NCBI RefSeq assembly: GCF_946407605.1
Contig: NZ_CAMJOS010000003.1
Coordinates: forward strand, 124,001-188,000
Length of the DNA stretch: 64,000 nt
Reading direction: 5' to 3'
Source of the DNA: an uncultured Prevotella sp.
Lineage (GTDB): Bacteria; Bacteroidota; Bacteroidia; Bacteroidales; Bacteroidaceae
Below are positions 17,180-26,801 of this stretch, piece after piece. The notes below the pieces were generated by a model. It searched no databases. It had not been told where the DNA came from and saw only the letters and a list, made by a program, of their open reading frames with translations. A program made the translations under genes and the position numbers. Every line of letters begins with the position of its first letter. Position 1 is the stretch's first letter.

Positions 17180-19078
17180 TTATTTGACCTCCTCGAAGTC
17201 GGCATCCTGGATGTCGTCCTGAGCATTGTTGGTCTGCTGCTGTTGCTGCTGCTGACCAGCATCAGCACCGGGCTGGGCACCAGCCTGCTGGTACATCTTC
17301 TGAGTAGCGGCGTTCATCACTTGATTCAGATTGTTCATTGCTGTGTCGATAGCAGCGACGTCACCAGCCTTGTGAGCTTCCTTCAGCTGATTGACAGCAG
17401 CCTCTACGTTAGCCTTGTCGGCGCCCAGTTTGTCACCATTCTCGTTGAGGAAGGTCTCGGTCTGGAAAATCATCGAGTCGGCCTGGTTCATCTTGTCGAT
17501 GCGCTCGCGCTCCTTCTTATCGTTCTCAGCATTAGCCTCGGCCTCGGCCTTCATGCGGTTGATCTCGTCCTGTGACAGACCAGATGAAGCCTCGATGCGG
17601 ATGGCCTGCTCCTTGCCGGTAGCCTTATCCTTGGCACTTACCTTTACGATACCGTTGGCATCGATGTCGAAGGTTACCTCGATCTGAGGCACACCACGAC
17701 GGGCGGGAGCGATGCCGGTGAGGTTGAACTGACCGAGGCTCTTGTTCTGAGAAGCCATAGGACGCTCGCCCTGCAGCACGTGGATGGTCACCTCTGTCTG
17801 ATTGTCAGCTGCGGTAGAGAATACCTGACTCTGCTTGCAAGGAATAGTGGTGTTGGCATCGATCAGCTTGGTCATCACACCACCCAGGGTCTCGATACCC
17901 AGGGTCAGAGGAGTCACGTCGAGCAGCACGATGTCCTGACCAGTCTCCTGGTTGAGGATGGCACCCTGGATAGCAGCACCTACAGCCACCACCTCATCGG
18001 GGTTCACACCCTTTGAAGGCTCCTTGCCGAAGTAGTTCTTCACGAGGGTCTGCACAGCGGGGATACGGCTTGAACCACCTACGAGGATCACCTCGTCGAT
18101 ATCTGATGTAGAGATGCCTGCGTCGCGAACAGCGTTCTGACAGGGCACCAGACAAGCCTGAATCAGGTTGTGGGCCAGCTGCTCGAACTTAGCACGTGTG
18201 AGGGTCTTCACCAGGTGCTTGGGCACACCAGCTACAGGCATGATGTAGGGCAGGTTAATCTCTGTGGAAGTGGTGCTTGACAGTTCAATCTTAGCCTTCT
18301 CGGCAGCCTCCTTCAGACGCTGCATAGCCATAGGATCGCTCTTCAGATCGGCACCCTCGTCGTTCTTGAACTCCTGTACCAGCCAGTCGATGATTACCTG
18401 ATCGAAGTCGTCACCACCCAGGTGTGTGTCACCATTGGTAGAGAGCACCTCGAACACACCACCACCGAAGTCGAGGATAGAGATATCGAAGGTACCACCA
18501 CCGAGGTCGAACACGGCGATCTTCATATCCTTGTTGGTCTTATCGATACCGTAGGCCAGGGCAGCTGCCGTAGGCTCGTTGACGATACGACGTACGTTGA
18601 GACCTGCAATCTGACCAGCCTCCTTGGTGGCCTGACGCTGAGAGTCAGAGAAGTAAGCAGGTACGGTGATAACAGCTTCTGTCACCTCCTGACCCAGATA
18701 GTCCTCTGCGGTCTTCTTCATCTTCTGGAGCACCATAGCAGAGATCTCCTGTGGGGTGTACTTACGACCATCGATGTCAACACGGGGATAGCCACCCTCG
18801 TTAACGACATTGAATGGTACGCGAGAGATTTCCTTCTCGGTCTGCTGCCATGTCTCACCCATGAAACGCTTGATAGAGTAAACGGTGTTCTTCGGGTTGG
18901 TGATAGCCTGACGCTTGGCGGGATCGCCAATCTTACGCTCGCCACCCTCGACGAAACCTACTACTGAAGGCGTGGTACGCTTGCCTTCACTGTTTGCAAT
19001 CACAACGGGCTCGTTGCCTTCGAATACGGCAACACAACTGTTAGTTGTACCCAGGTCAATTCCAATAATCTTTCCCAT
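17180..19078 (-). CDS. dnaK: DnaK (Hsp70) chaperone
   Basis: 632 residues. N-terminal [16 protein letters not shown], the phosphate-2 motif [16 protein letters not shown] and adenosine motif [14 protein letters not shown] define the ATPase domain. The substrate domain follows the linker [16 protein letters not shown]. The C-terminus is a Gln-rich stretch ending DADFEEVK. DnaK refolds client proteins in the cytosol with DnaJ and GrpE; neither gene is adjacent here, so it stands alone. Confidence 0.97.
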   Translation of the reverse strand: MGKIIGIDLGTTNSCVAVFEGNEPVVIANSEGKRTTPSVVGFVEGGERKIGDPAKRQAITNPKNTVYSIKRFMGETWQQTEKEISRVPFNVVNEGGYPRVDIDGRKYTPQEISAMVLQKMKKTAEDYLGQEVTEAVITVPAYFSDSQRQATKEAGQIAGLNVRRIVNEPTAAALAYGIDKTNKDMKIAVFDLGGGTFDISILDFGGGVFEVLSTNGDTHLGGDDFDQVIIDWLVQEFKNDEGADLKSDPMAMQRLKEAAEKAKIELSSTTSTEINLPYIMPVAGVPKHLVKTLTRAKFEQLAHNLIQACLVPCQNAVRDAGISTSDIDEVILVGGSSRIPAVQTLVKNYFGKEPSKGVNPDEVVAVGAAIQGAILNQETGQDIVLLDVTPLTLGIETLGGVMTKLIDANTTIPCKQSQVFSTAADNQTEVTIHVLQGERPMASQNKSLGQFNLTGIAPARRGVPQIEVTFDIDANGIVKVSAKDKATGKEQAIRIEASSGLSQDEINRMKAEAEANAENDKKERERIDKMNQADSMIFQTETFLNENGDKLGADKANVEAAVNQLKEAHKAGDVAAIDTAMNNLNQVMNAATQKMYQQAGAQPGADAGQQQQQQQTNNAQDDIQDADFEEVK

Positions 19079-19142
19079 AATTGTATATTTTTTAATTGTT
19101 ATTTACGAAATTATATCGCTGAATGAATAGCAAAGCGTGTGC

Positions 19143-19150
19143 CAAAAGTA
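19143..19150 (-). promoter_or_regulatory. -7 box for dnaK
   Basis: TACTTTTG on the minus strand, 65 bp before the dnaK ATG, fits TAnnTTTG. Confidence 0.4.
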
Positions 19151-19211
19151 TAAAATTAATCAAAAAACCATTTTTTGTCGCGTCATTTTGTCATAAGTGA
19201 AAAAAAAGATA

Positions 19212-19219
19212 TATCTTTG
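19212..19219 (+). promoter_or_regulatory. -7 box for the secreted protein at 19248
   Basis: TATCTTTG, 29 bp before ATG 19248; an in-frame ATG upstream (19197) lies ahead of this box, which argues for the later start. Confidence 0.6.
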
Positions 19220-19247
19220 CAGTCGTATTAATACAAAATCATGTGAT

Positions 19248-20567
19248 ATGAAACGAATTCTGATGATGACGGTGATGGCTGTCATGGCCATGACGCTACA
19301 GGCTCAGGAGAATAATTACATTGTGAAAACCAAGCAGGCCAAGAAAACGGCCAAGGTGTCAACGCCCGAAGCAGAGGCTGCTGAAGAGCAGGAAGAGGAG
19401 CCGAAAGACTTTCTGGAGAAGAATTTCCACTACTACAGTATGTGCGACTGGAAGGAAGGCATGCGCTTCATGGTGATACCTGACAAGAAAGACATGGTGA
19501 TCAAGACCTTTGGTGACTCGATTACCGGACAGATGGTCAGCAGTTTGAAGCTGCGCCATAAAATTATGGTATATAAAGGTCGTGACGAGAACCATAAAGG
19601 TCTGCACGAACGCATCAACTTCACTTGTGAGGATGATGGCAAGACCTATTTCTTCGAGGTGCCCACAGCCTCGTTCGACGACTACTGCCTAGGTAAGCTG
19701 GGCGTCTCTACACTGGCCTATCTGGGCGATGTGGACATAGCCCGTCAGCTGTTGAAAGACACTACACTGTTCACGGTGGCAAAAGAGTATTATGTTGACA
19801 CTGAGTTGGATGGCGATGGCTATGACATTATTACTGATGTGCCCGAGGGTACGGAGGTGAAGGTGGTGGCTATTGGTGTTGGCACGCGCAACTTCCCTGT
19901 CAAGATAATCGTGGCAGACAAAGACGGACGTGAGTTCTACCAGAATGTGGCTATCAGTCGTACCAACAGTGGACTGCGTGACGATGAGTATGGCATCAGT
20001 AACATGATTATTCATACCTTCAAGGGCGCTTTTGAACTGCCTGCTGACAATATGGCAGCAAGCTCGCTTTATAAGAAATATGTAGGTCAGGAGGTCTTCA
20101 CGCTGTATTCCACGACGATGGAGAGTGCTCAGGGTAAGACCATGAGTGTGGCACGTCTGTCAACCTTCCGCATTAAGGATATCCGTGCCCAGCGTGGCAC
20201 TAACTATGTCAAGATGACACTCACAGGCACAGGTTCTGGCAGAGAATATGTGAAACAGGTGACCTTCAAGAGTGAGAGTGTGATAGGCGATATTGCCGGA
20301 CAGCATGAGGATTATTTCTTCAACCTCTTTGCCACGGGTAATCCTTTGAAGTTGGAAGGTGTGAAGAAAGAGCATATTACTGACATCCAGAAGAGCATGG
20401 TACGTGTAGGCTATTCGGAAAACGAGGTCAAACTGGCTCTGGGTGAACCTACTGGCAAGGGTCAGGAAGGCAACTACTATACCTGGACGTATAAGCATCC
20501 TGGAAAGCCCTATGCCTGTGTGTACTTCGACAAGAAAACCAAACTGGTGACGAGCATTAAAAAATAA
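19248..20567 (+). CDS. Secreted protein of unknown function
   Basis: 439 residues from ATG 19248, starting a signal peptide (MKRILMMTVMAVMAMTLQAQ). An acidic/Lys region follows, then a beta-rich body. The last ~60 residues (IQKSMVRVGYSENEVKLALGEPTG...YFDKKTKLVTSIKK) resemble the SmpA/BamE-type fold, where a helix is followed by a GxP turn and a strand pair. No enzyme motif is visible. It is probably periplasmic. The following gap holds GTGAAAGG repeats. Confidence 0.6.
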   Translation: MKRILMMTVMAVMAMTLQAQENNYIVKTKQAKKTAKVSTPEAEAAEEQEEEPKDFLEKNFHYYSMCDWKEGMRFMVIPDKKDMVIKTFGDSITGQMVSSLKLRHKIMVYKGRDENHKGLHERINFTCEDDGKTYFFEVPTASFDDYCLGKLGVSTLAYLGDVDIARQLLKDTTLFTVAKEYYVDTELDGDGYDIITDVPEGTEVKVVAIGVGTRNFPVKIIVADKDGREFYQNVAISRTNSGLRDDEYGISNMIIHTFKGAFELPADNMAASSLYKKYVGQEVFTLYSTTMESAQGKTMSVARLSTFRIKDIRAQRGTNYVKMTLTGTGSGREYVKQVTFKSESVIGDIAGQHEDYFFNLFATGNPLKLEGVKKEHITDIQKSMVRVGYSENEVKLALGEPTGKGQEGNYYTWTYKHPGKPYACVYFDKKTKLVTSIKK

Positions 20568-20613
20568 GGTGAAAGGTGAAAAGTGAAAGGTGAAAAGAAA
20601 AATAAAAAAAGAT

Positions 20614-21852
20614 ATGAGCAGAGTATTAATGATTGGCGCTGGAGGCGTGGCTACGGTAGCAGCCTTCAAGATTGCGCAGAACGCTGACGTGTTTACGGAG
20701 TTTATGATTGCCAGTCGCCGCAAGGCAAAGTGCGACAAGATAGTTGAGGATATCCATAAGGCTGGCTATAAGCTGGACATCAAGACCGCTCAGGTCGATG
20801 CTGACGATGTGGAGCAGCTGAAGGCTTTGTTTAATGACTACAAGCCCGAGTTGGTTGTCAACCTGGCCCTGCCTTATCAGGACCTGACGATTATGGACGC
20901 CTGTCTGGCTTTTGGCTGCAGTTATCTCGACACGGCCAACTATGAGCCCAAGGACGAGGCTCACTTTGAGTACTCATGGCAGTGGGCCTATCGTGAGCGC
21001 TTCGAGAAGGCTGGTCTGACAGCTATCCTGGGTTGTGGTTTCGACCCAGGTGTAACCTCTATCTACACAGCCTATGCTGCCAAGCATCACTTCAAGGAGA
21101 TTCAGTATCTGGATATCGTGGACTGTAATGCTGGCGATCATCACAAGGCTTTCGCCACCAACTTCAACCCGGAGATCAACATCCGCGAGATTACGCAGAA
21201 GGGTCTCTACTGGGAAGATGGTAAGTGGGTGGAGACAGAGCCTCTGGAGATTCACAAGGATCTTACCTATCCAGAGATCGGTCCTCGCGACAGCTACCTG
21301 TTGCACCACGAGGAGATTGAGTCGCTGGTCATCAACTATCCCACCATCAAGCGTGCACGCTTCTGGATGACCTTCGGTCAGCAGTACCTGAAACACCTCG
21401 AGGTGATTCAGAACATTGGCATGAGCCGTATCGACGAGGTAGAGTACGAGGCTCCACTGGCTGATGGCTCTGGCGTAGCCAAGGTAAAAATTGTGCCCCT
21501 GCAGTTCCTGAAGGCTGTGCTGCCTAACCCCCAGGACCTGGGCGAGAACTACGAGGGTCAGACCTCTATTGGTTGTCGCATCCGTGGTATTGGCAATGAT
21601 GGCAAGGAGCACACCTATTATGTCTATAACAACTGCAGCCATCGTGCAGCCTATGAGGAGACAGGCATGCAGGGTGTATCATATACCACTGGCGTACCTG
21701 CTATGATAGGTGCCATGATGTTCTGTAAGGGCCTGTGGAAGAAACCTGGCGTGCACAACGTTGAGGAGTTCGATCCCGATCCCTTCATGGAGCAGCTGAA
21801 CAAGCAGGGACTGCCCTGGCATGAGATTCACGACGGCGACCTGGAACTGTAA
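20614..21852 (+). CDS. Saccharopine dehydrogenase-family reductase, likely carboxynorspermidine synthase
   Basis: 412 residues from ATG 20614 (MSRVLMIGAGGVATVAAFKI); the extra 8 codons upstream begin with GTG in a repeat tract. The N-terminal Rossmann fold has GAGGVA, followed by the family segments NLALPYQDLTIMDACLAFG, YLDTANYEP and LGCGFDPGVTSIYTAYA. Members of this length and pattern make carboxynorspermidine or carboxyspermidine by reductive condensation in polyamine synthesis. The partner decarboxylase gene is not in the window. An AraC regulator follows by 14 bp. Confidence 0.85.
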   Translation: MSRVLMIGAGGVATVAAFKIAQNADVFTEFMIASRRKAKCDKIVEDIHKAGYKLDIKTAQVDADDVEQLKALFNDYKPELVVNLALPYQDLTIMDACLAFGCSYLDTANYEPKDEAHFEYSWQWAYRERFEKAGLTAILGCGFDPGVTSIYTAYAAKHHFKEIQYLDIVDCNAGDHHKAFATNFNPEINIREITQKGLYWEDGKWVETEPLEIHKDLTYPEIGPRDSYLLHHEEIESLVINYPTIKRARFWMTFGQQYLKHLEVIQNIGMSRIDEVEYEAPLADGSGVAKVKIVPLQFLKAVLPNPQDLGENYEGQTSIGCRIRGIGNDGKEHTYYVYNNCSHRAAYEETGMQGVSYTTGVPAMIGAMMFCKGLWKKPGVHNVEEFDPDPFMEQLNKQGLPWHEIHDGDLEL

Positions 21853-21866
21853 GGCCCTCTCCTTCG

Positions 21867-22724
21867 ATGCAGATACCCATAGAGTCCTTGAACCTGCTGA
21901 TGCTCAACGTTGGGTTGGCACGGCATAATGGCGACTGGAATTGGAAAAACGTCAGTTCGCCTTTCACACGTATTTATTATGTGTCAGAGGGCGAGGCACT
22001 GTTGCATCTGTCTCACCATACCGTGACGCTGCGCCCTGGACGACTTTATATCATTCCAGCCCATACGATGCATTCCTATGAGTGTACAGGACTCTTCACC
22101 CATTATTATCTGCATGTTTACGAAGGCTTCAAGAGCGAGCTCAACCTCATGGAGTTCTATGACTTCCCCACAGAGGTGGAGGGGTGTGAGAATGACGAGC
22201 TCATCTTCCAGACCATGTGTCAGCTGTTGCCTGATGCCCGTTTGCCGGAGAGTAATCCCCAAGCCTACGATAATGCCATCTTGTTCTCGGACTATGTGCA
22301 GCGTTATCAGAACATGGAGCTCTGGCTGAAGATGGAACTGCGTGGTGCCATCCTGACCCTGTTTTCGAGATTCATGCGTCGTGCCTCGCTGAAGGTGTGG
22401 ACGCAGGATGAACGCATGAAGCGGGTGCTGGAGCATATCCATAGTCATATCTACCAGAATATCGATGTCGATGAGCTGGCCAATGTGGCCTGCATCACCA
22501 AGCCCTATCTCATCCGCCTTTTCAAGCGTGAGTCAGGTGTGTCGCCAGTGCAGTATATCAATAAGAAGAAGGTGGAGCGTGCCCAGCTGCTGCTGTTCAC
22601 AACCGACAAGCCTGTCAAGGAGATAGCCTACGAGCTGGGCTTCAGCGACCATTCCTACTTCATCCGCCTGTTCCATAAGTTGTCGGGCATCACGCCTCAG
22701 GAATACCGCTTACGGATGAGATGA
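21867..22724 (+). CDS. AraC-family transcriptional regulator
   Basis: 285 residues. The N-terminal cupin-like sensor part includes YYVSEGEALLHLSHHTVTLRPGRLYIIPAHTMHSY (about 37-71). The C-terminal ~100 residues hold two helix-turn-helix motifs: VDELANVACITKPYLIRLFK and KEIAYELGFSDHSYFIRLFHK, ending in SGITPQEYR. It starts 14 bp after the saccharopine dehydrogenase-family gene and probably shares its transcript. The effector is unknown. Confidence 0.9.
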   Translation: MQIPIESLNLLMLNVGLARHNGDWNWKNVSSPFTRIYYVSEGEALLHLSHHTVTLRPGRLYIIPAHTMHSYECTGLFTHYYLHVYEGFKSELNLMEFYDFPTEVEGCENDELIFQTMCQLLPDARLPESNPQAYDNAILFSDYVQRYQNMELWLKMELRGAILTLFSRFMRRASLKVWTQDERMKRVLEHIHSHIYQNIDVDELANVACITKPYLIRLFKRESGVSPVQYINKKKVERAQLLLFTTDKPVKEIAYELGFSDHSYFIRLFHKLSGITPQEYRLRMR

Positions 22725-22743
22725 CCAAAGAACCAATAATGCA

Positions 22744-23316
22744 ATGAATGAAAATGTGATAATAGCCGATGCCAGCTTCGTTGATGGTGTGGCTTTCGAC
22801 CTGATAGTGAACTTCGAACGGATGCTGGAGAGGCGTATCCCACAGGCTGACATGGCCCGTTGGGCGGAGTGTATCGCCTTGGATGGTGGACTGCGCCAGG
22901 GTGAGCATCAGACTGTAGTGATACTGACCCATGACAAGAACCTGTCAGAGATGAAGAATTTTGCGCCAGGACGGTTTGACGATCTGAATGGCATGGCCTT
23001 CAACGGCAATCTGGGTGAGTTCAGTTTCAGCACACCCAATGGTGAGGGCTTCGTTGACAAGGACGAGCTCTTCCTTGACACCCTGCAGACCGTGCTACAG
23101 CAGGACAGCGTGAAGCGTGTGATGGTCATTCCCAGCGACGCGATATATAATAAGGTGCGCGATGTCCTCCGTCAGGCTGATGACAATAAGCGCATCACAG
23201 TATTCTCCATGTCGCCCCAGGCTGGTGGACATTTCCAGCAGGAAATCCTTGGCTACTCCCTCATGGCTGCCCTTGGCATTAGGGGAGAGGAAATTGAGGT
23301 GAAAGGTGAAAAGTGA
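22744..23316 (+). CDS. Conserved Bacteroidales protein (DUF6621-like)
   Basis: 190 residues, cytosolic, alpha/beta. It starts MNENVIIADASFVDGVAFD and contains a LGEFSFSTPNGEGFV segment. I associate it with an uncharacterised Bacteroidales family, recalled as DUF6621, without a known function. The last residues EVKGEK and the TGA stop are encoded by the GTGAAAGG repeat tract that continues downstream, so the C-terminus may have been remodelled by it. It lies 19 bp after the AraC gene. Confidence 0.65.
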   Translation: MNENVIIADASFVDGVAFDLIVNFERMLERRIPQADMARWAECIALDGGLRQGEHQTVVILTHDKNLSEMKNFAPGRFDDLNGMAFNGNLGEFSFSTPNGEGFVDKDELFLDTLQTVLQQDSVKRVMVIPSDAIYNKVRDVLRQADDNKRITVFSMSPQAGGHFQQEILGYSLMAALGIRGEEIEVKGEK

Positions 23317-23322
23317 AAGGTG

Positions 23323-23395
23323 AAGGCTGCGAGTAAGCGAGAACAATGACAAACTCGTTTGATCATTGTCGAGCGTGAGCAGACTAGACCGAAGG
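23323..23395 (+). repeat. Palindromic intergenic element, copy B
   Basis: Same ends as copy A. Here the inner arms ACAATGA and TCATTGT are perfectly complementary around AAACTCGTTTG, so the core changed while pairing was kept. Confidence 0.75.
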
Positions 23396-23502
23396 TCAAA
23401 GAGAATAGACCGGAGGTCAAAGAGAATAGCCCCTGAAGGGGTTAAATAACCTAGCGTAGGGGCTTGCCCCTATGATGAATAGAGAATTAAATTATTAAAA
23501 TA

Positions 23503-24366
23503 ATGAGTAGTATTTTAGACAAGCTTTTTGCAGCAGTGCCCTACGAGCAGTTATGGCAGTGGGGACTGTCGTTCTGTAAGAACCTGGTGGTGGCCATCAT
23601 CGTTTATTTCCTGGGTCGCTACCTCATCAAACTCCTTATCAAGCTGTTTACGAAGATGTTGCAGCGCAGCAAGGTCGACACCACGCTCTACACCTTCCTC
23701 AGCAGCATCATCAACGTGGTGCTATGGTTCGTGCTGGTCATCATCATCGTAGGCATCCTGGGCATCGAGACCTCCTCGTTCATCGCCCTGTTTGCATCAG
23801 CAGGTATGGCCGTGGGTATGGCCTTGAGCGGTACGTTGCAGAACTTCGCCGGTGGTGTGATGATCCTGTTGTTCCGTCCCTTCAAGGTGGGTGACTTCAT
23901 CGAGGCACAGGGTTATGCCGGCATTGTGAAGGAGATTCAAATCTTCAACACCATCATCCGTACAGGCGATGCCCAGATCATCCTCATTCCCAATGGTGCG
24001 CTGAGCAGTGGCACCATGAAGAACTCTTCCAAGGAGCTCTATCGTCGTGTGGACCTGGAGTTCCAGTTTGAGTATGGTGCTAACTACGACGAGGTCAAGG
24101 CAGCCATCATGGATATCCTGCAGCATCATCCCAAGGTGCTTCAGGCCCCTGTCGATGACTCTCCCATCGTGGCAGCCCCGTGGATAGGCCTTATCCGTCT
24201 GGGCGACAGTGGCGTGTCTGTCGTCACCCGTTCATGGTGTAAGGGTCCAGACTACTGGGAGGTCTATTTCAACCTCAACGAAACGGTCTATCAGATGTTG
24301 AAGGAGCGTGGCTTCATGTTCCCCTTCAACCGTGTTGACGTGAACATACTCAATAATAAAAGTTGA
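23503..24366 (+). CDS. mscS: Small-conductance mechanosensitive channel (MscS family)
   Basis: 287 residues. Membrane segments occur at ~25-45, ~60-82 and the pore helix ~88-112, the last with alternating Gly/Ala (ASAGMAVGMALSGTLQNFAGGVMILLF) as in MscS TM3. The soluble vestibule follows (PFKVGDFIEAQGYAGIVKEIQIFNT and LIPNGALSSGTMKN). It releases solutes upon osmotic downshock from the inner membrane. Its TGA stop lies in a GTTGAAAG repeat that pairs with a CTTTCAAC repeat carrying the convergent recA stop. Confidence 0.93.
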   Translation: MSSILDKLFAAVPYEQLWQWGLSFCKNLVVAIIVYFLGRYLIKLLIKLFTKMLQRSKVDTTLYTFLSSIINVVLWFVLVIIIVGILGIETSSFIALFASAGMAVGMALSGTLQNFAGGVMILLFRPFKVGDFIEAQGYAGIVKEIQIFNTIIRTGDAQIILIPNGALSSGTMKNSSKELYRRVDLEFQFEYGANYDEVKAAIMDILQHHPKVLQAPVDDSPIVAAPWIGLIRLGDSGVSVVTRSWCKGPDYWEVYFNLNETVYQMLKERGFMFPFNRVDVNILNNKS

Positions 24367-24390
24367 AAGTTGAAACTTTCACCTTTCAAC
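24362..24390. repeat. Inverted heptad repeats over mscS and recA stops
   Basis: GTTGAAAG (24362-24369) and CTTTCAAC (24383-24390) are exact complements, and each supplies the TGA stop of one convergent gene. The hairpin could also act as a weak terminator. Confidence 0.65.
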
Positions 24391-25411
24391 TCTCCTTGAG
24401 TTTCTCCATAATCTTAGCCTCAATCTCCTCGCAGAGCTCGGGATTGTCCTTGAGCAGCGCCTTCACGGCATCACGGCCCTGCCCCAGTTTAGAGTCTCCG
24501 TACGAGAACCATGAGCCACTCTTTGTGATGATGCCATACTCCGTGCCCAGATCCACAATCTCACCAATCTTCGAGATACCCTCACCGAAGGTGATCTCAA
24601 ACTCAGCCTTACGGAAAGGAGGAGCAACCTTGTTCTTCACCACCTTCACGCGCACCTGGTTGCCAATAGGCTGTTCGCCATCCTTCAGTGTGGTCACCTT
24701 ACGGATGTCCAGACGTACAGAGGCGTAGAACTTCAGGGCGTTACCACCAGTGGTGGTCTCAGGATTGCCAAACATCACACCAATCTTCTCACGCAGCTGG
24801 TTGATGAAGATACAGGTGGTGTTGGTCTTGGCAATGGTCGAGGTTACCTTACGCAGGGCCTGACTCATCAGACGTGCATGCAGACCCACTGCCGAGTCGC
24901 CCATGTCACCCTCAATCTCCTTCTTCGGTGTCAGGGCAGCCACAGAGTCGATGACGATGATGTCGATAGCAGCAGAGCGGATCAGTTGTTCTGCAATCTC
25001 CAGTGCCTGTTCACCATTGTCTGGCTGCGAGATATACAGGTTGTCGATATCCACACCCAACTTCTGTGCATAGAAACGGTCGAAGGCATGCTCTGCATCG
25101 ATAAAGGCTGCAATACCGCCAGCCTTCTGCGCCTCGGCAATGGCGTGGATGGCCAGCGTGGTCTTACCACTCGATTCTGGACCATATATCTCGATGATAC
25201 GTCCCTTGGGATAGCCTCCCACGCCCAGTGCAGCGTTCAGACTTATAGAGCCGGTGGGTATCACCTCTACATTTTCGATTTTTTCTTCGCCCATACGCAT
25301 GATAGAGCCCTTGCCGAAGTCTTTCTCAATCTTCGACATGGCGGCCTGCAGGGCCTTTAGTTTCTCCTGTTGCGGTGTAAGAGCTTCGCTCTCAGCAGCT
25401 TTCTTTGCCAT
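24386..25411 (-). CDS. recA: RecA recombinase
   Basis: 341 residues from ATG 25411 ([15 protein letters not shown]); the frame is open upstream but across the promoter. Walker [11 protein letters not shown], the MAW motif region, L1 and L2 loops ([32 protein letters not shown]) and Walker [11 protein letters not shown] are all visible. RecA forms filaments on ssDNA for recombination and SOS induction. The length is slightly short of E. coli RecA, with a short C-terminal tail. Confidence 0.97.
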   Translation of the reverse strand: MAKKAAESEALTPQQEKLKALQAAMSKIEKDFGKGSIMRMGEEKIENVEVIPTGSISLNAALGVGGYPKGRIIEIYGPESSGKTTLAIHAIAEAQKAGGIAAFIDAEHAFDRFYAQKLGVDIDNLYISQPDNGEQALEIAEQLIRSAAIDIIVIDSVAALTPKKEIEGDMGDSAVGLHARLMSQALRKVTSTIAKTNTTCIFINQLREKIGVMFGNPETTTGGNALKFYASVRLDIRKVTTLKDGEQPIGNQVRVKVVKNKVAPPFRKAEFEITFGEGISKIGEIVDLGTEYGIITKSGSWFSYGDSKLGQGRDAVKALLKDNPELCEEIEAKIMEKLKES

Positions 25412-25450
25412 AATGATTCTTGATATTTTATGTTTCTGGTTATTTGACCG

Positions 25451-25458
25451 CAAAGTTA
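25451..25458 (-). promoter_or_regulatory. -7 box for recA
   Basis: TAACTTTG on the minus strand, 40 bp before the recA ATG. No obvious LexA palindrome was recognised. Confidence 0.5.
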
Positions 25459-25562
25459 CAAAAAAACGAGAATAGCACAAAAGAATTTATCTTATTTTTT
25501 TTAAAAATCATAAATCGTGGTATAAAAATCAAATACCTGTGGCTAAACCATGAAAATACAAC

Positions 25563-25570
25563 TATCTTTG
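25563..25570 (+). promoter_or_regulatory. -7 box for rhaD
   Basis: TATCTTTG, 23 bp before the rhaD ATG. Confidence 0.55.
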
Positions 25571-25592
25571 CAACGTCAAAAAGCATCAAACT

Positions 25593-26402
25593 ATGAAGAG
25601 TATCTTAGACGGACGTCCTGCCCTGAAGGCAGAGATCGAGAAAATAGCAGAGGTAGCTGGTTATCTGTGGCAAAACGGATGGGCCGAGCGTAATGGTGGT
25701 AATATCACGGTGAACATCACGGAGTATGCCGATGATGAGATCCGCTGTATGCCTGCCATCAGCGACGTGAAGCAGATTGGCGTCACACTGCCTGCCCTCA
25801 AGGGCTGTTATTTCTACTGTAAGGGTACTGGCAAGCGTATGCGCGACCTGGCACGCTGGCCTATGGCCAATGGCTCTGTCATCCGCATCCTCGACGATTG
25901 CGCCTCTTATGTCATCATTGCCGACCAGGCTGTGATGCCCACCAGCGAACTGCCCAGTCACCTCACCGTTCATGCCCGTCAGATAGAGACCAACTCTGGT
26001 TATAAGGCCACTGTCCATACCCATCCCATCGAGCTGGTGGCCATGAGTCACAACCGTGCCTTCCTCGGCAAGGATGTGCTGACGAAGATCCTGTGGTCAA
26101 TGATTCCCGAGACCAAGGCCTTCTGTCCGCTGGGCCTGGGCATCGTGCCTTACACCCTCCCTGGCTCCAATGCCTTGGCTGATGCCACGCTGAAGGAACT
26201 CGAGGACTACGACGTGGTGATGTGGGAGAAGCATGGCGTCTTTGCTAAGGGCACTGATGTCATGGATGCCTTCGACCAGATCGACGTCCTCTCCAAGTCT
26301 GCTAAGATCTACATCAACGCCAAGTGCATGGGCTTCGAGCCCGAAGGCATGAGCGATGAGCAGATGAAGGAGATGTCCAAGGCCTTCAACCTCCCCCGAT
26401 AG
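25593..26402 (+). CDS. rhaD: Rhamnulose-1-phosphate aldolase
   Basis: 269 residues, close to the usual ~274. The class II aldolase signatures include NGWAERNGGNITV near the N-terminus, the zinc-binding HTHP near residue 143, and WEKHGVFAKG with the third His. It cleaves L-rhamnulose-1-phosphate into DHAP and lactaldehyde. The other rha genes (rhaA, rhaB, rhaT) are not nearby; it has its own promoter and terminator. Confidence 0.93.
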   Translation: MKSILDGRPALKAEIEKIAEVAGYLWQNGWAERNGGNITVNITEYADDEIRCMPAISDVKQIGVTLPALKGCYFYCKGTGKRMRDLARWPMANGSVIRILDDCASYVIIADQAVMPTSELPSHLTVHARQIETNSGYKATVHTHPIELVAMSHNRAFLGKDVLTKILWSMIPETKAFCPLGLGIVPYTLPGSNALADATLKELEDYDVVMWEKHGVFAKGTDVMDAFDQIDVLSKSAKIYINAKCMGFEPEGMSDEQMKEMSKAFNLPR

Positions 26403-26440
26403 AAAACAACTACTTATTTCATATTATATCTTTAGGTTAG

Positions 26441-26474
26441 CCGGCGATAAGGAATTCTCCTATCGCCGGTTTTT
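26441..26474 (+). terminator. rhaD terminator
   Basis: CCGGCGATA (26441-26449) pairs with TATCGCCGG (26461-26469), extended by AGGA/TCC, and is followed by TTTTT. Confidence 0.9.
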
Positions 26475-26511
26475 CATTCTATGTCACTATCCCATTAGAA
26501 ACATGCAGCCA

Positions 26512-26616
26512 TCATTTCCTTGCCCAACTTACTGTAACCGTCAAACCACGTGACTGCAATAACCTGACAAGGTCATGCGCATTGGTATATGATTTCTGAA
26601 ATGGTACTCTGTTGAT
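26512..26616 (-). pseudogene. Truncated Abi_2 (AbiD/AbiF-type) gene
   Basis: From ATG 26616 the product MINRVPFQKSYTNAHDLVRL-LQSRGL resembles the N-terminus of Abi_2 proteins (small start, K-P/S-Y/F, then LLxxRGL). It is cut after 34 residues, while the family is ~300 residues. It lies directly behind an RNA-like leader and promoter (26629-26692), the arrangement expected for an intact AbiF-type unit. The remaining gene was deleted; the rhaD terminator region follows. Confidence 0.5.
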
Positions 26617-26628
26617 CATTGTATAAAA

Positions 26629-26680
26629 ATAAAACGACCCGCACATTTGAGCATCGTAGAGAGGCTTGGCGGGTTCTAGC
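26629..26680 (-). ncRNA. AbiF-type structured RNA candidate, copy 1
   Basis: A 51-bp block (26629-26679) is identical to 29279-29329. On the minus strand it starts about where a -7 box (TACCTTTG) would place transcription, and GAACCCGC near the 5' end can pair with GCGGGTC near the 3' end. It precedes a truncated Abi_2 gene, as described for the abiF RNA motif of Bacteroidetes. Assignment to that motif is from memory. Confidence 0.5.
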
Positions 26681-26684
26681 GATG

Positions 26685-26692
26685 CAAAGGTA
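26685..26692 (-). promoter_or_regulatory. -7 box for RNA copy 1
   Basis: TACCTTTG on the minus strand immediately upstream of the conserved RNA block. Confidence 0.5.
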
Positions 26693-26787
26693 CGAATTAT
26701 TTCCGAATCTCCCAAGCCTTTTGTTAAAAAATGGAGTTGTTCTCAACTTTTTATTGGTTTTCTTATCTCAGATTGGGAAGAAATTAG

Positions 26788-26795
26788 TACCTTTG
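26788..26795 (+). promoter_or_regulatory. -7 box for candidate small RNA
   Basis: TACCTTTG on the plus strand with no coding gene downstream before the terminator at 26933. Confidence 0.4.
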
Positions 26796-26801
26796 CCACT
26801 G

